A stretch of DNA of 64,000 nt from JBBECJ01 sp041751795. GTDB taxonomy: Bacteria; Chloroflexota; Chloroflexia; Thermomicrobiales; CFX8. Positions 26,712-35,783 of this stretch are shown in pieces (position 1 is the first letter of the stretch; every line of letters begins with the position of its first letter). Position numbers and translations under genes: made by a program. The stretch covers positions 10,092 to 74,091 of the forward strand of contig JBGSWU010000181.1 of assembly GCA_041751795.1 (NCBI GenBank), given 5' to 3'. The notes below the pieces were generated by a model. That model was not told where the DNA came from. It did not search any database and saw only the letters and a list, made by a program, of their open reading frames with translations.

Positions 26712-26773
26712 GCGTGCGCGCAAATGGAATCACGGCAGCAACCGTGCGTTATAGACGGTGAGAGGAGGCTGTG

Positions 26774-27187
26774 ATGTCCACAACCTGTCGCAGTCAACGT
26801 GAAATTATCCACGAGGCGGTCAATAAGAAGGTCTGGGCAATCATCGGTGCGACTGAGAACACCGAGAAGTTCGGCAATCGCATCTACCGGAACTTGAAGC
26901 AGGCTGGCTACGAGGTCTACGGCGTTAATCCCAATGCGGAAACCGTCGATGGTGATCCTGTGTATCCAAGCCTTGGCGATCTGCCGGTCAAGCCGGACGT
27001 CGTCGATGTCGTCGTGCCGTCATGGGTTGGACGTGGTGTCGCCGACGATGCCGCCCGCGAGGGAATTCAGATATTCTGGCTCCAGCCAGGGGCTGAGAGC
27101 AAAGAACTGATCGACTACGCGACGTCGCTGGGGCTCGACGTCATCCACGACGCCTGCGCGATGGTCGAAAAGCGACGCTGGGAATAG
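26774..27187 (+). CDS. CoA-binding domain protein (YccU-like)
   Basis: The 137-residue protein is a single Rossmann-like CoA_binding_2 domain: 'KKVWAIIGATENTEKFGNRIYRNL' (in parts), 'GYEVYGVNPNAETVDG', 'PSLGDLP', 'VVDVVVPS', 'IFWLQPGAES' and 'VIHDACAMVE'. It resembles the N-terminal nucleotide-binding part of succinyl-CoA synthetase alpha, without the catalytic His loop. The physiological role is unknown. ATG 26774 has GAGGAGG 5 nt upstream. It stands alone between a terminator and the convergent ALDH. Confidence 0.9.
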   Translation: MSTTCRSQREIIHEAVNKKVWAIIGATENTEKFGNRIYRNLKQAGYEVYGVNPNAETVDGDPVYPSLGDLPVKPDVVDVVVPSWVGRGVADDAAREGIQIFWLQPGAESKELIDYATSLGLDVIHDACAMVEKRRWE

Positions 27188-27264
27188 CATCACCGGGTTC
27201 GGTGTGAGAACGAGCAACGCTAGCGTTCTCACACCGCAATGTTGTGCCTAAATGTTGTTGGGCG

Positions 27265-28767
27265 TTACGGCGCCATGCCGTTTTCGCCAACCTCGTCGAT
27301 CTGCGCTCGCTGCAGCTTGCCGCTGTAGTCGACGTAGATAGACTGCCACTCGGTAAAGACATCCAGCGCAGCCTGTCCAGCTTCGCGGTGACCGTTGCCG
27401 GTTGCCTTCGTGCCACCAAACGGAAGTTGAATTTCTGCGCCGATTGTCCCAGCGTTGACGTAGAGAATACCTGTGTAGATATCCTGCATCGCCCGAAATG
27501 CGCGATTGACATCCCTCGTATAGATCGACGCGGAGAGTCCGTACTGGACACCGTTTGCGACATTGATTGCTTCTTCAATGTCGGCCACTGGGATGACAGC
27601 GGTGACCGGCCCGAAGATCTCTTCCTGGGCAATCCGCATGTCAGCCTTCACATTCCCGAAGACCGTCGGTTGGTGGAAGTGCCCTCGGCCAAGATCACCA
27701 TCGGATGCGATCTGACCACCGACGGCTAATTCAGCACCTTCGTTTCGGCCGATATCCATGAACGAGTGAATCCGTTCAAGTTGAGAACCACTGACCACCG
27801 GACCAACATCGGTTGCGTCGTCGAGACCGTTGCCAAGTACCATCTTCCCGGCTCGCTCAGCCAATTTGCCGGTCAACTCGTCTGACAGGCCACGGTGAGC
27901 GATTACGCGGCTGGCTGCGGTGCAACGCTGTCCGGATGTGCCAAACGCGCTCCAGACAATCCCATCGACAGCAAGGTCGATATCCGCGTCGTCCATGACA
28001 ATGATCGCGTTCTTGCCGCCAAGCTCAAGAGAAACTCGCTTCAGTGACTTCGCGCCTTCGACACTGATCAGCGTTCCAGTTTCAGTCGAACCGGTAAACG
28101 AGATGAGGGAGACGTCTGGATGCTTCAGGAGTGTGTCTCCGGTGTCTGGGCCACTTCCAAGAACGAGGTTGAGAACGCCCGCTGGCAGACCCGCCTCTTC
28201 AAAGATTTCCACCAGTCGAACCGCCATGCGTGGCGTGTACGAGGCTGGCTTAAAGACAACTGTATTACCGGTGATAAGCGCCGGCATGATCTTCCAGGTC
28301 GGAATCGCCAGCGGGAAATTCCACGGAGTGATGGCAGCGACAACTCCTAGAGGTTTGCGGACCGACATCGCCCACTTGTTCGGCATCTCGGCCGGGACGG
28401 TTTGGCCAGCCATACGGCGCCCCTCACCGGCCATGTAGAAGGCCATGTCGATGCCTTCCTGGACATCCCCGCGTGCTTCGGCGACCACCTTGCCCATCTC
28501 CTCGGTCATCTCTCGGGCAAGTTGCTCCTTGCGTTCGATCAGGAGCTGGCCGACTTTGAAAAGAATCTCGCCACGCTTCGGAGCCGGATAGAGCCTCCAG
28601 CGATTGAATGCCGCCGACGCGGCATCTACAGCTGCAAGCACGTCTTCCTGGCCACTCTTGGAAAAGGTGCCGATTGTCTCGCCGGTAGCGGGATTCTTTC
28701 GGTCGAATTCCTGTCCGCTTTTGGCACCAACCCACTTACCATTGATGTAGTTCTGAAACTGAGCCAT
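27265..28767 (-). CDS. Aldehyde dehydrogenase, ALDH7-like (aminoadipate/piperideine-6-carboxylate or succinic-semialdehyde type)
   Basis: The 500-residue protein has 'ITPWNFPLAIPTWKI' and 'ISFTGSTETG', the general base in 'LELGGKNAIIV' and the catalytic Cys in 'GTSGQRCTAASR'. 'EEIFGPVTAV' and the late 'GAEIQLPFGGTKATGNGHREAG' (in parts) also appear. The 'GAEI..FGG.K.TGNG.RE.G' segment is like the ALDH7 branch that acts on alpha-aminoadipic semialdehyde, but I cannot fix the substrate. ATG 28767 has AAGGGA 7 nt upstream. An open extension to 29001 is unlike the family. It is monocistronic. Confidence 0.9.
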   Translation of the reverse strand: MAQFQNYINGKWVGAKSGQEFDRKNPATGETIGTFSKSGQEDVLAAVDAASAAFNRWRLYPAPKRGEILFKVGQLLIERKEQLAREMTEEMGKVVAEARGDVQEGIDMAFYMAGEGRRMAGQTVPAEMPNKWAMSVRKPLGVVAAITPWNFPLAIPTWKIMPALITGNTVVFKPASYTPRMAVRLVEIFEEAGLPAGVLNLVLGSGPDTGDTLLKHPDVSLISFTGSTETGTLISVEGAKSLKRVSLELGGKNAIIVMDDADIDLAVDGIVWSAFGTSGQRCTAASRVIAHRGLSDELTGKLAERAGKMVLGNGLDDATDVGPVVSGSQLERIHSFMDIGRNEGAELAVGGQIASDGDLGRGHFHQPTVFGNVKADMRIAQEEIFGPVTAVIPVADIEEAINVANGVQYGLSASIYTRDVNRAFRAMQDIYTGILYVNAGTIGAEIQLPFGGTKATGNGHREAGQAALDVFTEWQSIYVDYSGKLQRAQIDEVGENGMAP

Positions 28768-28955
28768 TGACAGATCCCTTCCCAACCAACAGCGCGCCGA
28801 CTTTGTCAAACTGACAGCGTGCGTGCAAATGTCGCGCGGCAGTGTAACAGAGCCGGTTCTACGTTCCAATTCCGACGACCTGCCGCTGTTGCTATACTCC
28901 ACGGTCACGTAGACCGTCGCCTGATTCAACCACGCCGGTGCGCGTAGGGGCCCCA

Positions 28956-29201
28956 ATGCGAAATTCGATCGAGACAAATTCGCCCACTCGTCGCACACCA
29001 AACAGCGATAGGGCGATCGCTATTGCGATCGCTTTCTCCATCCTCATCTGTTTGGCGGCGTTTGCCTGGATCTTCGTCCAATTGGAACCGTTAATGGATG
29101 ACTTTACGGGCACGGATGTTGTTGTTACTCCGGAAGTCGTCGACCCGGGAGCCACTCCTAACGCAGGGGGCGGCAATGTCGATGCGGATGCGGCTCCATA
29201 G
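28956..29201 (+). CDS. Small single-pass membrane protein, hypothetical
   Basis: The 81-residue product starts at ATG 28956 (GTAGGGG just upstream). It has a charged N-terminus (1-19), one hydrophobic segment 'AIAIAIAFSILICLAAFAWIF' (read in parts, about 20-41), then an acidic, Gly/Ala/Pro-rich tail ('EVVDPGATPNAGGGN'). TATACT at about 28893-28898 is a suitable -10 box. I do not recognise a family. Topology with the tail outside is likely, and tyrA follows with its own -10 box. Confidence 0.55.
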   Translation: MRNSIETNSPTRRTPNSDRAIAIAIAFSILICLAAFAWIFVQLEPLMDDFTGTDVVVTPEVVDPGATPNAGGGNVDADAAP

Positions 29202-29292
29202 TCCGGGGATTCGATCGCACGGCTGGCGCTGATATACTGATCTGTCAATGATACCGGCGCAACCGTGCCTCCAGCGCCTCGAAAGGAACACC

Positions 29293-30336
29293 ATGCAGAA
29301 AGTAACGATCGTCGGGCTTGGCTTGATCGGGTCGTCGATCGGCCTCGGTCTACGTAACTGGGCCTCGAACGAAGGCAAACGAGCGGCAGTCCTTGAAGTT
29401 ACCGGCTTCGATCTTGACCTGGACCACCAGAACTACAGCAAGAAGATCAAAGCTGTTGACCACACCGAGTGGGACCTCACGAAGTCGGTCCGCGACGCAG
29501 ACCTCGTTGTTCTCGCCGTCCCGCCTCTCGCTGTGCGTGACGTCATGGAATCAATCGCTCCGCATTTGAAAGAGAATGTCGTCGTCACCGATACAACGTC
29601 GACCAAGGTACAGGTCATGGAATGGGCGCAGCAGATCCTGCCACGGTCGGCTCATTTTGTCGGCGGCCATCCGATGGCTGGAAAATCTCAGAGCATCGAG
29701 GGAGCTGAAGCTGATCTGTTCAAGGACGCTACGTGGTGCATCGTGCCAGCAGTCCAAGCCGACGAAGCAGCGGTCCAAACCGTCCTCGGCATGGTCAGTG
29801 CGCTCGGAGCCGAACCGATGTTCGTCGATGCTCATGAGCACGACAGCTTCGTCGGAGGCATCAGCCATCTGCCGTTCGTATTGTCGATTGCATTGATGCG
29901 ATCAGTCAGTTCTGACCCAGCATGGCGCGACATGAAGTTCCTGACGGCAGGAGGCTTTCGGGATGCCTCCCGGCTCGCGGCTGGTAGCCCTGAGATGCAC
30001 CGTGATATTACCGCGACGAACCGAGAGGCCGTCGCTCGCTGGATCGATACCTGCATCGGCGAACTTCAGCACGTGCGCTCACTGGTCGCCGCAAACACCG
30101 ACGAAGCGGACGAAACGCTGCTCGCTCGGTTCCGGGAAGCGCGCGACGCCCGAGCAGAATGGGCCACCGCTGAGCGCAGGCAGGGCCAACTCGTCCAGGA
30201 CACCGAGAGCGAACTATCGAAGTCCAGCGTTGGTGAGCAGATGGGCCAGATGTTCGTCGGAGGCATGTTCCGTCGAAAACCCCGGATGAATGGATCCTCA
30301 CGTGATCGCGACAGCCGGGGCCGCGACCGCAGTTAG
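29293..30336 (+). CDS. tyrA: Prephenate dehydrogenase
   Basis: The 347-residue protein has the NAD-binding start 'KVTIVGLGLIGSSIGLGL', 'DLVVLAVPPLAVRDVM' and 'VVTDTTSTK'. The catalytic-His region 'FVGGHPMAGKSQSIEGAEADLFKDATWC' (in parts) and 'HEHDSFVGGISHLPFVLS' follow. It oxidatively decarboxylates prephenate to 4-hydroxyphenylpyruvate for tyrosine. The last 45 residues are a charged, Arg/Asp/Ser-rich tail ending 'RDRDSRGRDRS', unusual and probably disordered. ATG 29293 has GGA upstream. TATACT at 29233-29238 is the likely -10. No ACT domain is seen. Confidence 0.93.
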   Translation: MQKVTIVGLGLIGSSIGLGLRNWASNEGKRAAVLEVTGFDLDLDHQNYSKKIKAVDHTEWDLTKSVRDADLVVLAVPPLAVRDVMESIAPHLKENVVVTDTTSTKVQVMEWAQQILPRSAHFVGGHPMAGKSQSIEGAEADLFKDATWCIVPAVQADEAAVQTVLGMVSALGAEPMFVDAHEHDSFVGGISHLPFVLSIALMRSVSSDPAWRDMKFLTAGGFRDASRLAAGSPEMHRDITATNREAVARWIDTCIGELQHVRSLVAANTDEADETLLARFREARDARAEWATAERRQGQLVQDTESELSKSSVGEQMGQMFVGGMFRRKPRMNGSSRDRDSRGRDRS

Positions 30337-30351
30337 TTCCAACTATCAGTT

Positions 30352-30390
30352 GACGCCCGCCGATCTAACCGATGGCGGGCGTCTCGTTGT
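30352..30390. terminator. Hairpin between tyrA and the convergent hypothetical gene
   Basis: The 10-bp arms GACGCCCGCC/GGCGGGCGTC have a 12-nt loop. The T-tract (TCGTTGT) is weak. Confidence 0.55.
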
Positions 30391-30425
30391 GTCGGCCTTA
30401 AAAGAAACCTTGACCTGTACGGGTG

Positions 30426-30911
30426 TTAGGGAACGAGCGCCCATTCCTTCGGCAGATCGTAGTGATACAGGATACGGGTCGGTTTGCCGTCAGAACGAAT
30501 GCGGCCGCGATCGCGTCGCTGGATCTCTTCGTAACTGTTCTGCACCTGAATGATGCGCTTCGCCGCGAGATTGATCACGATCAGTCCCCCGCGGCCTGGC
30601 TGCGTGCAGGCGCGTCGTGTAACGTCGTTGTACACGCGAAATGGTGGCCACTCTTCCGGACGTTGTCGTTCGAGTTTCTGGTCAATAGAAACTGTATTCT
30701 CACGAACGTTGTGTTCATCGAATACGGCGAGTCCGTTGATGACATCGGTCGCGAAGTGTTCGTCATATGAGCGCGTGTGTTCGAGTAATTCCCGAACGGT
30801 GCGCGGCCCCTTGGCACACGCTGCAACGAGCATCTTTATTGCGTGGCCAGGCCCAGTAAAACTTGTTGTCGAATCGCCATCGGTTACTGTGAATCGGATG
30901 AGAGTACCCAC
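30426..30911 (-). CDS. Hypothetical protein
   Basis: I do not recognise this family. From GTG 30911 (GAGGA just upstream) it is 161 residues. It starts 'VGTLIRFTVTDGDSTTSFTG', has a helical middle ('HAIKMLVAACAKGPRTVRELLEH', in parts), and ends in a basic region with strand-like 'GGLIVINLAAKRIIQVQN' and 'TRILYHYDLPKEW'. There is no signal peptide or membrane segment. The frame stays open to 31073, but a TATGAT -10 box near 31010-31003 would put the transcript start downstream of that. It is convergent with tyrA. Confidence 0.65.
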   Translation of the reverse strand: MGTLIRFTVTDGDSTTSFTGPGHAIKMLVAACAKGPRTVRELLEHTRSYDEHFATDVINGLAVFDEHNVRENTVSIDQKLERQRPEEWPPFRVYNDVTRRACTQPGRGGLIVINLAAKRIIQVQNSYEEIQRRDRGRIRSDGKPTRILYHYDLPKEWALVP

Positions 30912-31248
30912 GTCGTCCTCGGAACTATCCTGTCTGAAACTCTTGTCGCTACCGCCGGCGACGTTCGCTGCATCCCCTTCAACGGTACGGCGAAAAACTT
31001 TATCATAGCGACCACATTCGACTGGAACACTCAATGGTCCTGACCACAACGAAATGACTCCGCGACAACCCATTGGAGAGCGCAGTTGAGCGGGTCGTGT
31101 CGTACACTAGTCACCAGTCAATCAGGATGAAATTTCGTCCAACCGATTGGCCATGTCATCAACGTTGTCACTTTCGCGTTACCACCACTCTCCGCCGCCC
31201 GTGCGCTCTGCTACTGACTCGCTCCGCTAGCAGCGGGAGGAACCGAAG

Positions 31249-31728
31249 ATGCCTGACAAGCGGTACACCAAAGTCGAAGAAGAAGTGCTCCAGATCCTTG
31301 ATCGTCTCGAAAGCGAGAAACCAGCTCCCTCCCGCCCGAATCTCCGGCTCGTCGAATCCGGTCGTCCTCAAAAGCGTCACGGCCGGAAACGGTCGTTCAA
31401 GCCATCGCTGAATCTCGGCCGATTTGCTACCGGACGTCCATGGATCTTTATTGCTGGGGCGATCGGCCTTGCGTTTGTAGCCATCCTCGTTCGCGACACC
31501 TCGCAGAACCTGGCGTTCGCGTTCGCGATGGCCAGCATCGTCGCGTTCTTCGCACCGATCTTTCTGGGTCGCGGCGGTCGAGGATCGGCAGGGCCAATCG
31601 GTTCTAGCGGAGAAATTAGGCAATGGCGAGGTCGGGACGTATCGTTTGAACCACCATCTGGTCCATCGCCCGCAGAACGCCTCAGCCGATGGTTCCAGAA
31701 ACGTCGAGGCGGCGGACCTCGCCTCTAG
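31249..31728 (+). CDS. Hypothetical membrane protein with two transmembrane helices
   Basis: The 159-residue protein has an N-terminal helix 'YTKVEEEVLQILDRLE', a basic linker with 'KRHGRKRSFKPSLN', and two hydrophobic segments ('PWIFIAGAIGLAFVAILV' and 'LAFAFAMASIVAFFAPIFL', about 64-105). A cytosolic Gly/Arg/Ser-rich tail ends in 'WFQKRRGGGPRL'. The N-terminus resembles short proteins of Chloroflexota found near membrane-associated proteases, but the function is unknown. GGAGG lies 8 nt before ATG. The 175 nt upstream hold no other gene that I can see. Confidence 0.7.
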   Translation: MPDKRYTKVEEEVLQILDRLESEKPAPSRPNLRLVESGRPQKRHGRKRSFKPSLNLGRFATGRPWIFIAGAIGLAFVAILVRDTSQNLAFAFAMASIVAFFAPIFLGRGGRGSAGPIGSSGEIRQWRGRDVSFEPPSGPSPAERLSRWFQKRRGGGPRL

Positions 31729-31788
31729 TACGGTTCCTCGTGAGCATGTTACGATCGCAGCCGTGTTCGACGCGCCGAAACGCGAACG

Positions 31789-32268
31789 GTGGAGATTGGC
31801 AGGCGCTTGATGCCCAGGATCGTGTCGGATCTGGTCGATACGTACCTGTTTCGAAAAATCAACGCTAGACCCCAGTTTCTCGTCCTTCGTCGCCGATCCG
31901 ATTCACCGCAGGGAGATCTGTGGCAATCGATACACACTCGGGTTGCTAATGGAGAAACGGCCATCGACGCAGCGCGGCGCGACGTCCAGTCATCGACCGG
32001 GCTCGTACCTGTCCAGTTCTATTCGGCGGATTACATCGCTCAGTTCTACGATCACGCATCTGATTCAATCATTCTCGCGCCAACGTTGGCTGCGCTGATC
32101 AACCCCAAATCGACCGTCAGTGTCGGAGCGGAATTCAGCGACTACGCTTGGTGCGATCTGGAAGAGACAACATCGCGATTGATGTACTCGGCCCAACGAT
32201 GGGCTGTTCGTCACATCTATGAGCTGATTGCGATGGGTGGCGAGGAATCTGACATCTATGCCATTTGA
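31789..32268 (+). CDS. Nudix-like protein with degenerate Nudix box
   Basis: The 159-residue protein has the start of a Nudix fold: 'RIVSDLVDTYLFRKINARPQFLVLRRRSDSPQGDLWQSIHTRV' (in parts), followed by the box-equivalent 'GETAIDAARRDVQSSTGL'. The canonical box has REUxEE; here it reads RDVQSS, so both metal-binding glutamates are serines and hydrolysis of nucleoside diphosphates is doubtful. The C-terminal part 'FSDYAWCDLEETTSRLMYSAQR' fits Nudix proteins. The start is GTG 31789 or ATG 31810. It may be a binding protein or regulator. The uvrB promoter follows. Confidence 0.75.
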   Translation: MEIGRRLMPRIVSDLVDTYLFRKINARPQFLVLRRRSDSPQGDLWQSIHTRVANGETAIDAARRDVQSSTGLVPVQFYSADYIAQFYDHASDSIILAPTLAALINPKSTVSVGAEFSDYAWCDLEETTSRLMYSAQRWAVRHIYELIAMGGEESDIYAI

Positions 32269-32302
32269 CGTCCATTTACGGGCGTCCGGACGCGGAAAAC
32301 GG

Positions 32303-32308
32303 TATACT
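32303..32308 (+). promoter_or_regulatory. uvrB -10 box
   Basis: TATACT lies 68 nt before the uvrB ATG, in the gap after the Nudix-like gene. No good -35 is visible at 17 nt. Confidence 0.5.
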
Positions 32309-32375
32309 TAGAATCGTTCGCCGGCCCCAATCGGAGGCCGGCTCGTTTGTCGCAAGACGGACGGAGCACCTGTCT

Positions 32376-34370
32376 ATGGCACCTCTACAGATCGTCTCCG
32401 ATCTTAAACCGACCGGCGACCAACCTAAGGCAATCGAAGCGCTCGTTCAAGGACTCCAGCAAGGGCACAAGCATCAAACGCTGCTGGGTGTGACTGGTTC
32501 CGGCAAGACGTTCACGATGGCAAACGTCATCGAGGTCCTTCAACGACCTACGCTCGTGCTTGCCCATAACAAGACACTCGCCGCGCAACTGTACAGCGAG
32601 TTCAAAGAATTCTTTCCTGAAAACGCGGTCGAGTACTTCGTGTCCTACTATGACTACTACCAACCCGAAGCCTATATTGCCCGGACCGATACCTACATCG
32701 AGAAAGACGCCCAGATCAACGATGAGATAGACAAGCTCCGACACGCGGCGACTCGAGCGCTGCTATCGCGGGACGATGTCATCATCGTTGCGTCTGTGTC
32801 GTGCATTTATGGCCTTGGCTCGCCGTCCGATTACGAGGAACAGGTCGTCAAACTCAAGCGCGGACAAGCCGTGCGCCGTGACCGCGTTCTTCGTCACCTC
32901 ATCGACGTTCAGTACGATCGCAACGACATGACGCTCGTTCGTGGGACGTTTCGGGTGCGCGGTGACACCGTCGAGATCTACCCCGTCTACGACGAGATCG
33001 CAGTCCGGATCGAGTTCTTTGGCGACGAAGTTGAGCGAATCGTCGAACTCGACCCGCTGACCGGAGAAATCCTCGTCGAGAGGATGGAGATCGACATCTA
33101 CCCGGCCAAGCACTTTGTAACGACTGACGAGAAACTCAAGGTCGCGATCAAAGACATCGAGGTCGAGCTGGAAGAACGGCTCGAAGAGCTGGAAGAGCGT
33201 GGAAATGTTCTCGAAGCAGCCAGACTTAAGCAACGAACGCGTTACGACATCGAAATGCTCCAGCAGGCCGGCTATTGTTCAGGTGTTGAGAATTATTCGA
33301 TGCATCTGGGGAGGCGTCTGCCGGGGCAAACGCCCTGGACGTTACTGGACTATTTCCCCTCTGACTTCCTGTTGTTCGTCGACGAGTCGCACATCTCGCT
33401 CCCACAGGTACGCGGGATGTACGCGGGCGACATGGCACGAAAAGATGTTCTCATCGAGCACGGATTCCGACTTCCGTCAGCCCGTGATAATCGCCCGTTG
33501 ACGTTCGACGAGTTCCAGGCACATCTCAACCGGGCGATTTATGTTTCGGCGACGCCGGGACCGTACGAGATGGAACACTCGGTCCAAGTCGTCGAGCAGA
33601 TCATACGCCCAACCGGCCTGATCGATCCTCCAATCTCGGTTCGCCCAACGAAGGGCCAGGTCGACGACCTGATGCACGAGATCAACGAGCGCGTAAACCG
33701 TGGCGAGCGAACTCTTGTCACGACGCTGACGAAGAAGATGGCCGAAGATCTCTCTGATTACATGAAAGAACTCGGGATTCGAACGCACTACCTCCACTCG
33801 GAGATCGAGACGCTGGAACGAATCGAAATCCTTCGAGACCTGCGGTTAGGCATCTACGACGTCGTCGTCGGAATCAACCTCCTTCGAGAAGGACTTGACC
33901 TGCCGGAAGTCACACTGGTAGCGATCCTCGACGCCGATAAAGAAGGGTTCCTGCGTTCAACCGGGTCGTTAATTCAGACGGTTGGACGGGCGGCTCGACA
34001 CGTCGACGGCATGGCGATCATGTACGCCGACAACATGACGCGTTCGATGCAAACGGCGATCGACGAAACCTACCGACGACGTGAAAAACAGATCGCCCAC
34101 AACGAATCCAACGGCATTTCACCTCGCTCAATCGTCAAAGAGATCAAGGATCTCACCGAGCGAGTCAAGATGGCCGCGGAAGAATCGCACGCATACGATG
34201 CAAGTGTTCCCGACGGGGCGATCGCGCATATCCCTCCAGATGAGTTGGCCCGATTGATCTTCGACCTTGAGCGGCAGATGAAGGATGCCGCCAAGATGCT
34301 CGAGTTTGAAAAGGCCGCCCTTCTTCGAGATCAGATCGTTCAACTACGCCGCATTCAGGAAGTGGTGTAG
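32376..34370 (+). CDS. uvrB: UvrABC excinuclease subunit B
   Basis: The 664-residue protein is a damage-verifying helicase. It has Walker A 'GVTGSGKTFTMANV', the beta-hairpin 'YYDYYQPEAYI', and the DEAD-like 'LFVDESHI'. 'INLLREGLDLPEVTLVAILDADKEGFLR' (in parts), 'QTVGRAARH' and the C-terminal UvrC-binding UVR motif ('LIFDLERQMKDAAKMLEFEKAALLRDQI', in parts) are also seen. ATG 32376 has GGAG about 10 nt upstream and fits the -10 at 32303. It works with UvrA (21102). Confidence 0.97.
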   Translation: MAPLQIVSDLKPTGDQPKAIEALVQGLQQGHKHQTLLGVTGSGKTFTMANVIEVLQRPTLVLAHNKTLAAQLYSEFKEFFPENAVEYFVSYYDYYQPEAYIARTDTYIEKDAQINDEIDKLRHAATRALLSRDDVIIVASVSCIYGLGSPSDYEEQVVKLKRGQAVRRDRVLRHLIDVQYDRNDMTLVRGTFRVRGDTVEIYPVYDEIAVRIEFFGDEVERIVELDPLTGEILVERMEIDIYPAKHFVTTDEKLKVAIKDIEVELEERLEELEERGNVLEAARLKQRTRYDIEMLQQAGYCSGVENYSMHLGRRLPGQTPWTLLDYFPSDFLLFVDESHISLPQVRGMYAGDMARKDVLIEHGFRLPSARDNRPLTFDEFQAHLNRAIYVSATPGPYEMEHSVQVVEQIIRPTGLIDPPISVRPTKGQVDDLMHEINERVNRGERTLVTTLTKKMAEDLSDYMKELGIRTHYLHSEIETLERIEILRDLRLGIYDVVVGINLLREGLDLPEVTLVAILDADKEGFLRSTGSLIQTVGRAARHVDGMAIMYADNMTRSMQTAIDETYRRREKQIAHNESNGISPRSIVKEIKDLTERVKMAAEESHAYDASVPDGAIAHIPPDELARLIFDLERQMKDAAKMLEFEKAALLRDQIVQLRRIQEVV

Positions 34371-34383
34371 GCTTCTGCACCGA

Positions 34384-34427
34384 CAGCGCGCCCAAGCGTC
34401 CTTGACTCGCGTACGAGGGGCGCGCTG
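34384..34427. repeat. Inverted repeat downstream of uvrB
   Basis: CAGCGCGCCC (34384-34393) pairs with GGGCGCGCTG (34418-34427) across a 24-nt loop. With no T-run, it may be a Rho-assisted terminator or 3' end stabiliser. Confidence 0.4.
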
Positions 34428-34459
34428 ATGGTATGGGGCGAAGGAAGGACTGACTCGAT

Positions 34460-35779
34460 TTGGGTGACCGCCGATCCTACGGCAATGGACGCAGTGGCGT
34501 TCCGAATGGCCGTGAACGGGTTGTGCGCGACGGTGAACGCTCACAGCGAAATCTGTTCGTTGGTGTAGCGTTCTTCGTTTCTGCACTACTCATCATCGCC
34601 GTAATCGTATTCGCTCGCCGCGACAACAACGATGATGATCAGCAGGGCATTGTCGTTAGTCAGTCGACGAGCACGGTTCCTGCGACGAGTGCGCAGAATT
34701 CGCCTACTGAGACGAATACGACTGAAACTGGACCGACGACATCAGCGAACACCGCGACGACGACGACTGCCTCGACAACATCAGCCTCAACGGCCACGGA
34801 AACGAATACCGATCCATCAGCGCCGACGCCTGACGCCGACGAGCCCGAACCGACAGCAACTGAGGAAGAAGTTGTAGACGTCGAAGACCCGACTGAAACG
34901 ACTGGCTCAAACGAACCACTTCCGACAGAAGAACCGCCGTTTATCGGCGAGTTTGGAACTCTACCGCCTGCGCAGATCGTATCTGGAGGTCTCGCCCGTC
35001 CGCTAAACCTGGACTACGATCTTGCAACGTCACTCGACGTTCCCGAGTCAGCGCCAGTCTATCGACTTGAATGGCCTGTCTGGACCGAAGAAGATGTCGC
35101 AACTATCTCCGCCAATCTCGATCTCGACGGCGAAATCGAAGGTGGTCCGGGGAACTATCAGGTGTTCGGATCTGCCAGCGAGATTTACTTCAACGGTCCA
35201 ACGATCCAATACGTCTATACGGGTAGCCTGCCGCCGCTACCTCTCGGGACCGATGGGAGCGTCATTGAATCTGCCCGTTCATGGATCTACGCGAATGGGT
35301 TTATTAGCGACGATCTCGATGGCGGCGTCGTCATCGGAAGAGACGATGATGCTGGTCGCGCGATCGTTCTTTTCAAGCCTGCCCAGGTGTCTCCGGTCCT
35401 ATCGTTTCTTCCGTCGGCAACGGTGACCATTGGCCCGGGCGGGTCCGTCATCGAAGCAAACATCCGGTGGCCTTCTAACTATGTCGGAGCTGATTACGGC
35501 CTCTGGTCCGGCGATACCCTATGGAACAAGGTATTGGCCGGGGAAGCATCGATACAAGCCGATCTTTCAGAGATCGGCGGTAGTGGGACGCTTACCGGCA
35601 CTCTGTCGGTTTACGACGTGTCGATAGCCTACTCCTACGCTAGCAGCTCGGGAGGCAGCGAGTATCTTGTCCCGCTCATCGTCTTTTCTGGTGAAGCTAC
35701 CCTCAATGAGACCGGAGATGTTGTGTCCGTCTCTATCTACGTATCGGCTATCGCCGGCCAGGCGACGCCGCAAGGATGA
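34460..35779 (+). CDS. Membrane-anchored extracytoplasmic protein with Thr/Ser-rich stalk, hypothetical
   Basis: The 439-residue protein has a basic cytosolic N-terminus (1-31) and one membrane helix ('FVGVAFFVSALLIIAVIVFA', about 33-52). An acidic Thr/Ser/Pro-rich stalk covers about 55-160 ('TATTTTASTTSASTATETN'), then a beta-rich domain of about 275 residues. I do not recognise that domain. It includes 'PVYRLEWPVWTEEDVATI', 'SARSWIYANGFIS' and 'ATVTIGPGGSVIEANIRWPS'. The start is TTG 34460 with GGAAGGA 10 nt upstream. The GH18 gene begins 4 nt after its stop, so the two are very likely co-translated surface proteins. Confidence 0.75.
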   Translation: MGDRRSYGNGRSGVPNGRERVVRDGERSQRNLFVGVAFFVSALLIIAVIVFARRDNNDDDQQGIVVSQSTSTVPATSAQNSPTETNTTETGPTTSANTATTTTASTTSASTATETNTDPSAPTPDADEPEPTATEEEVVDVEDPTETTGSNEPLPTEEPPFIGEFGTLPPAQIVSGGLARPLNLDYDLATSLDVPESAPVYRLEWPVWTEEDVATISANLDLDGEIEGGPGNYQVFGSASEIYFNGPTIQYVYTGSLPPLPLGTDGSVIESARSWIYANGFISDDLDGGVVIGRDDDAGRAIVLFKPAQVSPVLSFLPSATVTIGPGGSVIEANIRWPSNYVGADYGLWSGDTLWNKVLAGEASIQADLSEIGGSGTLTGTLSVYDVSIAYSYASSSGGSEYLVPLIVFSGEATLNETGDVVSVSIYVSAIAGQATPQG

Positions 35780-35783
35780 AGAA

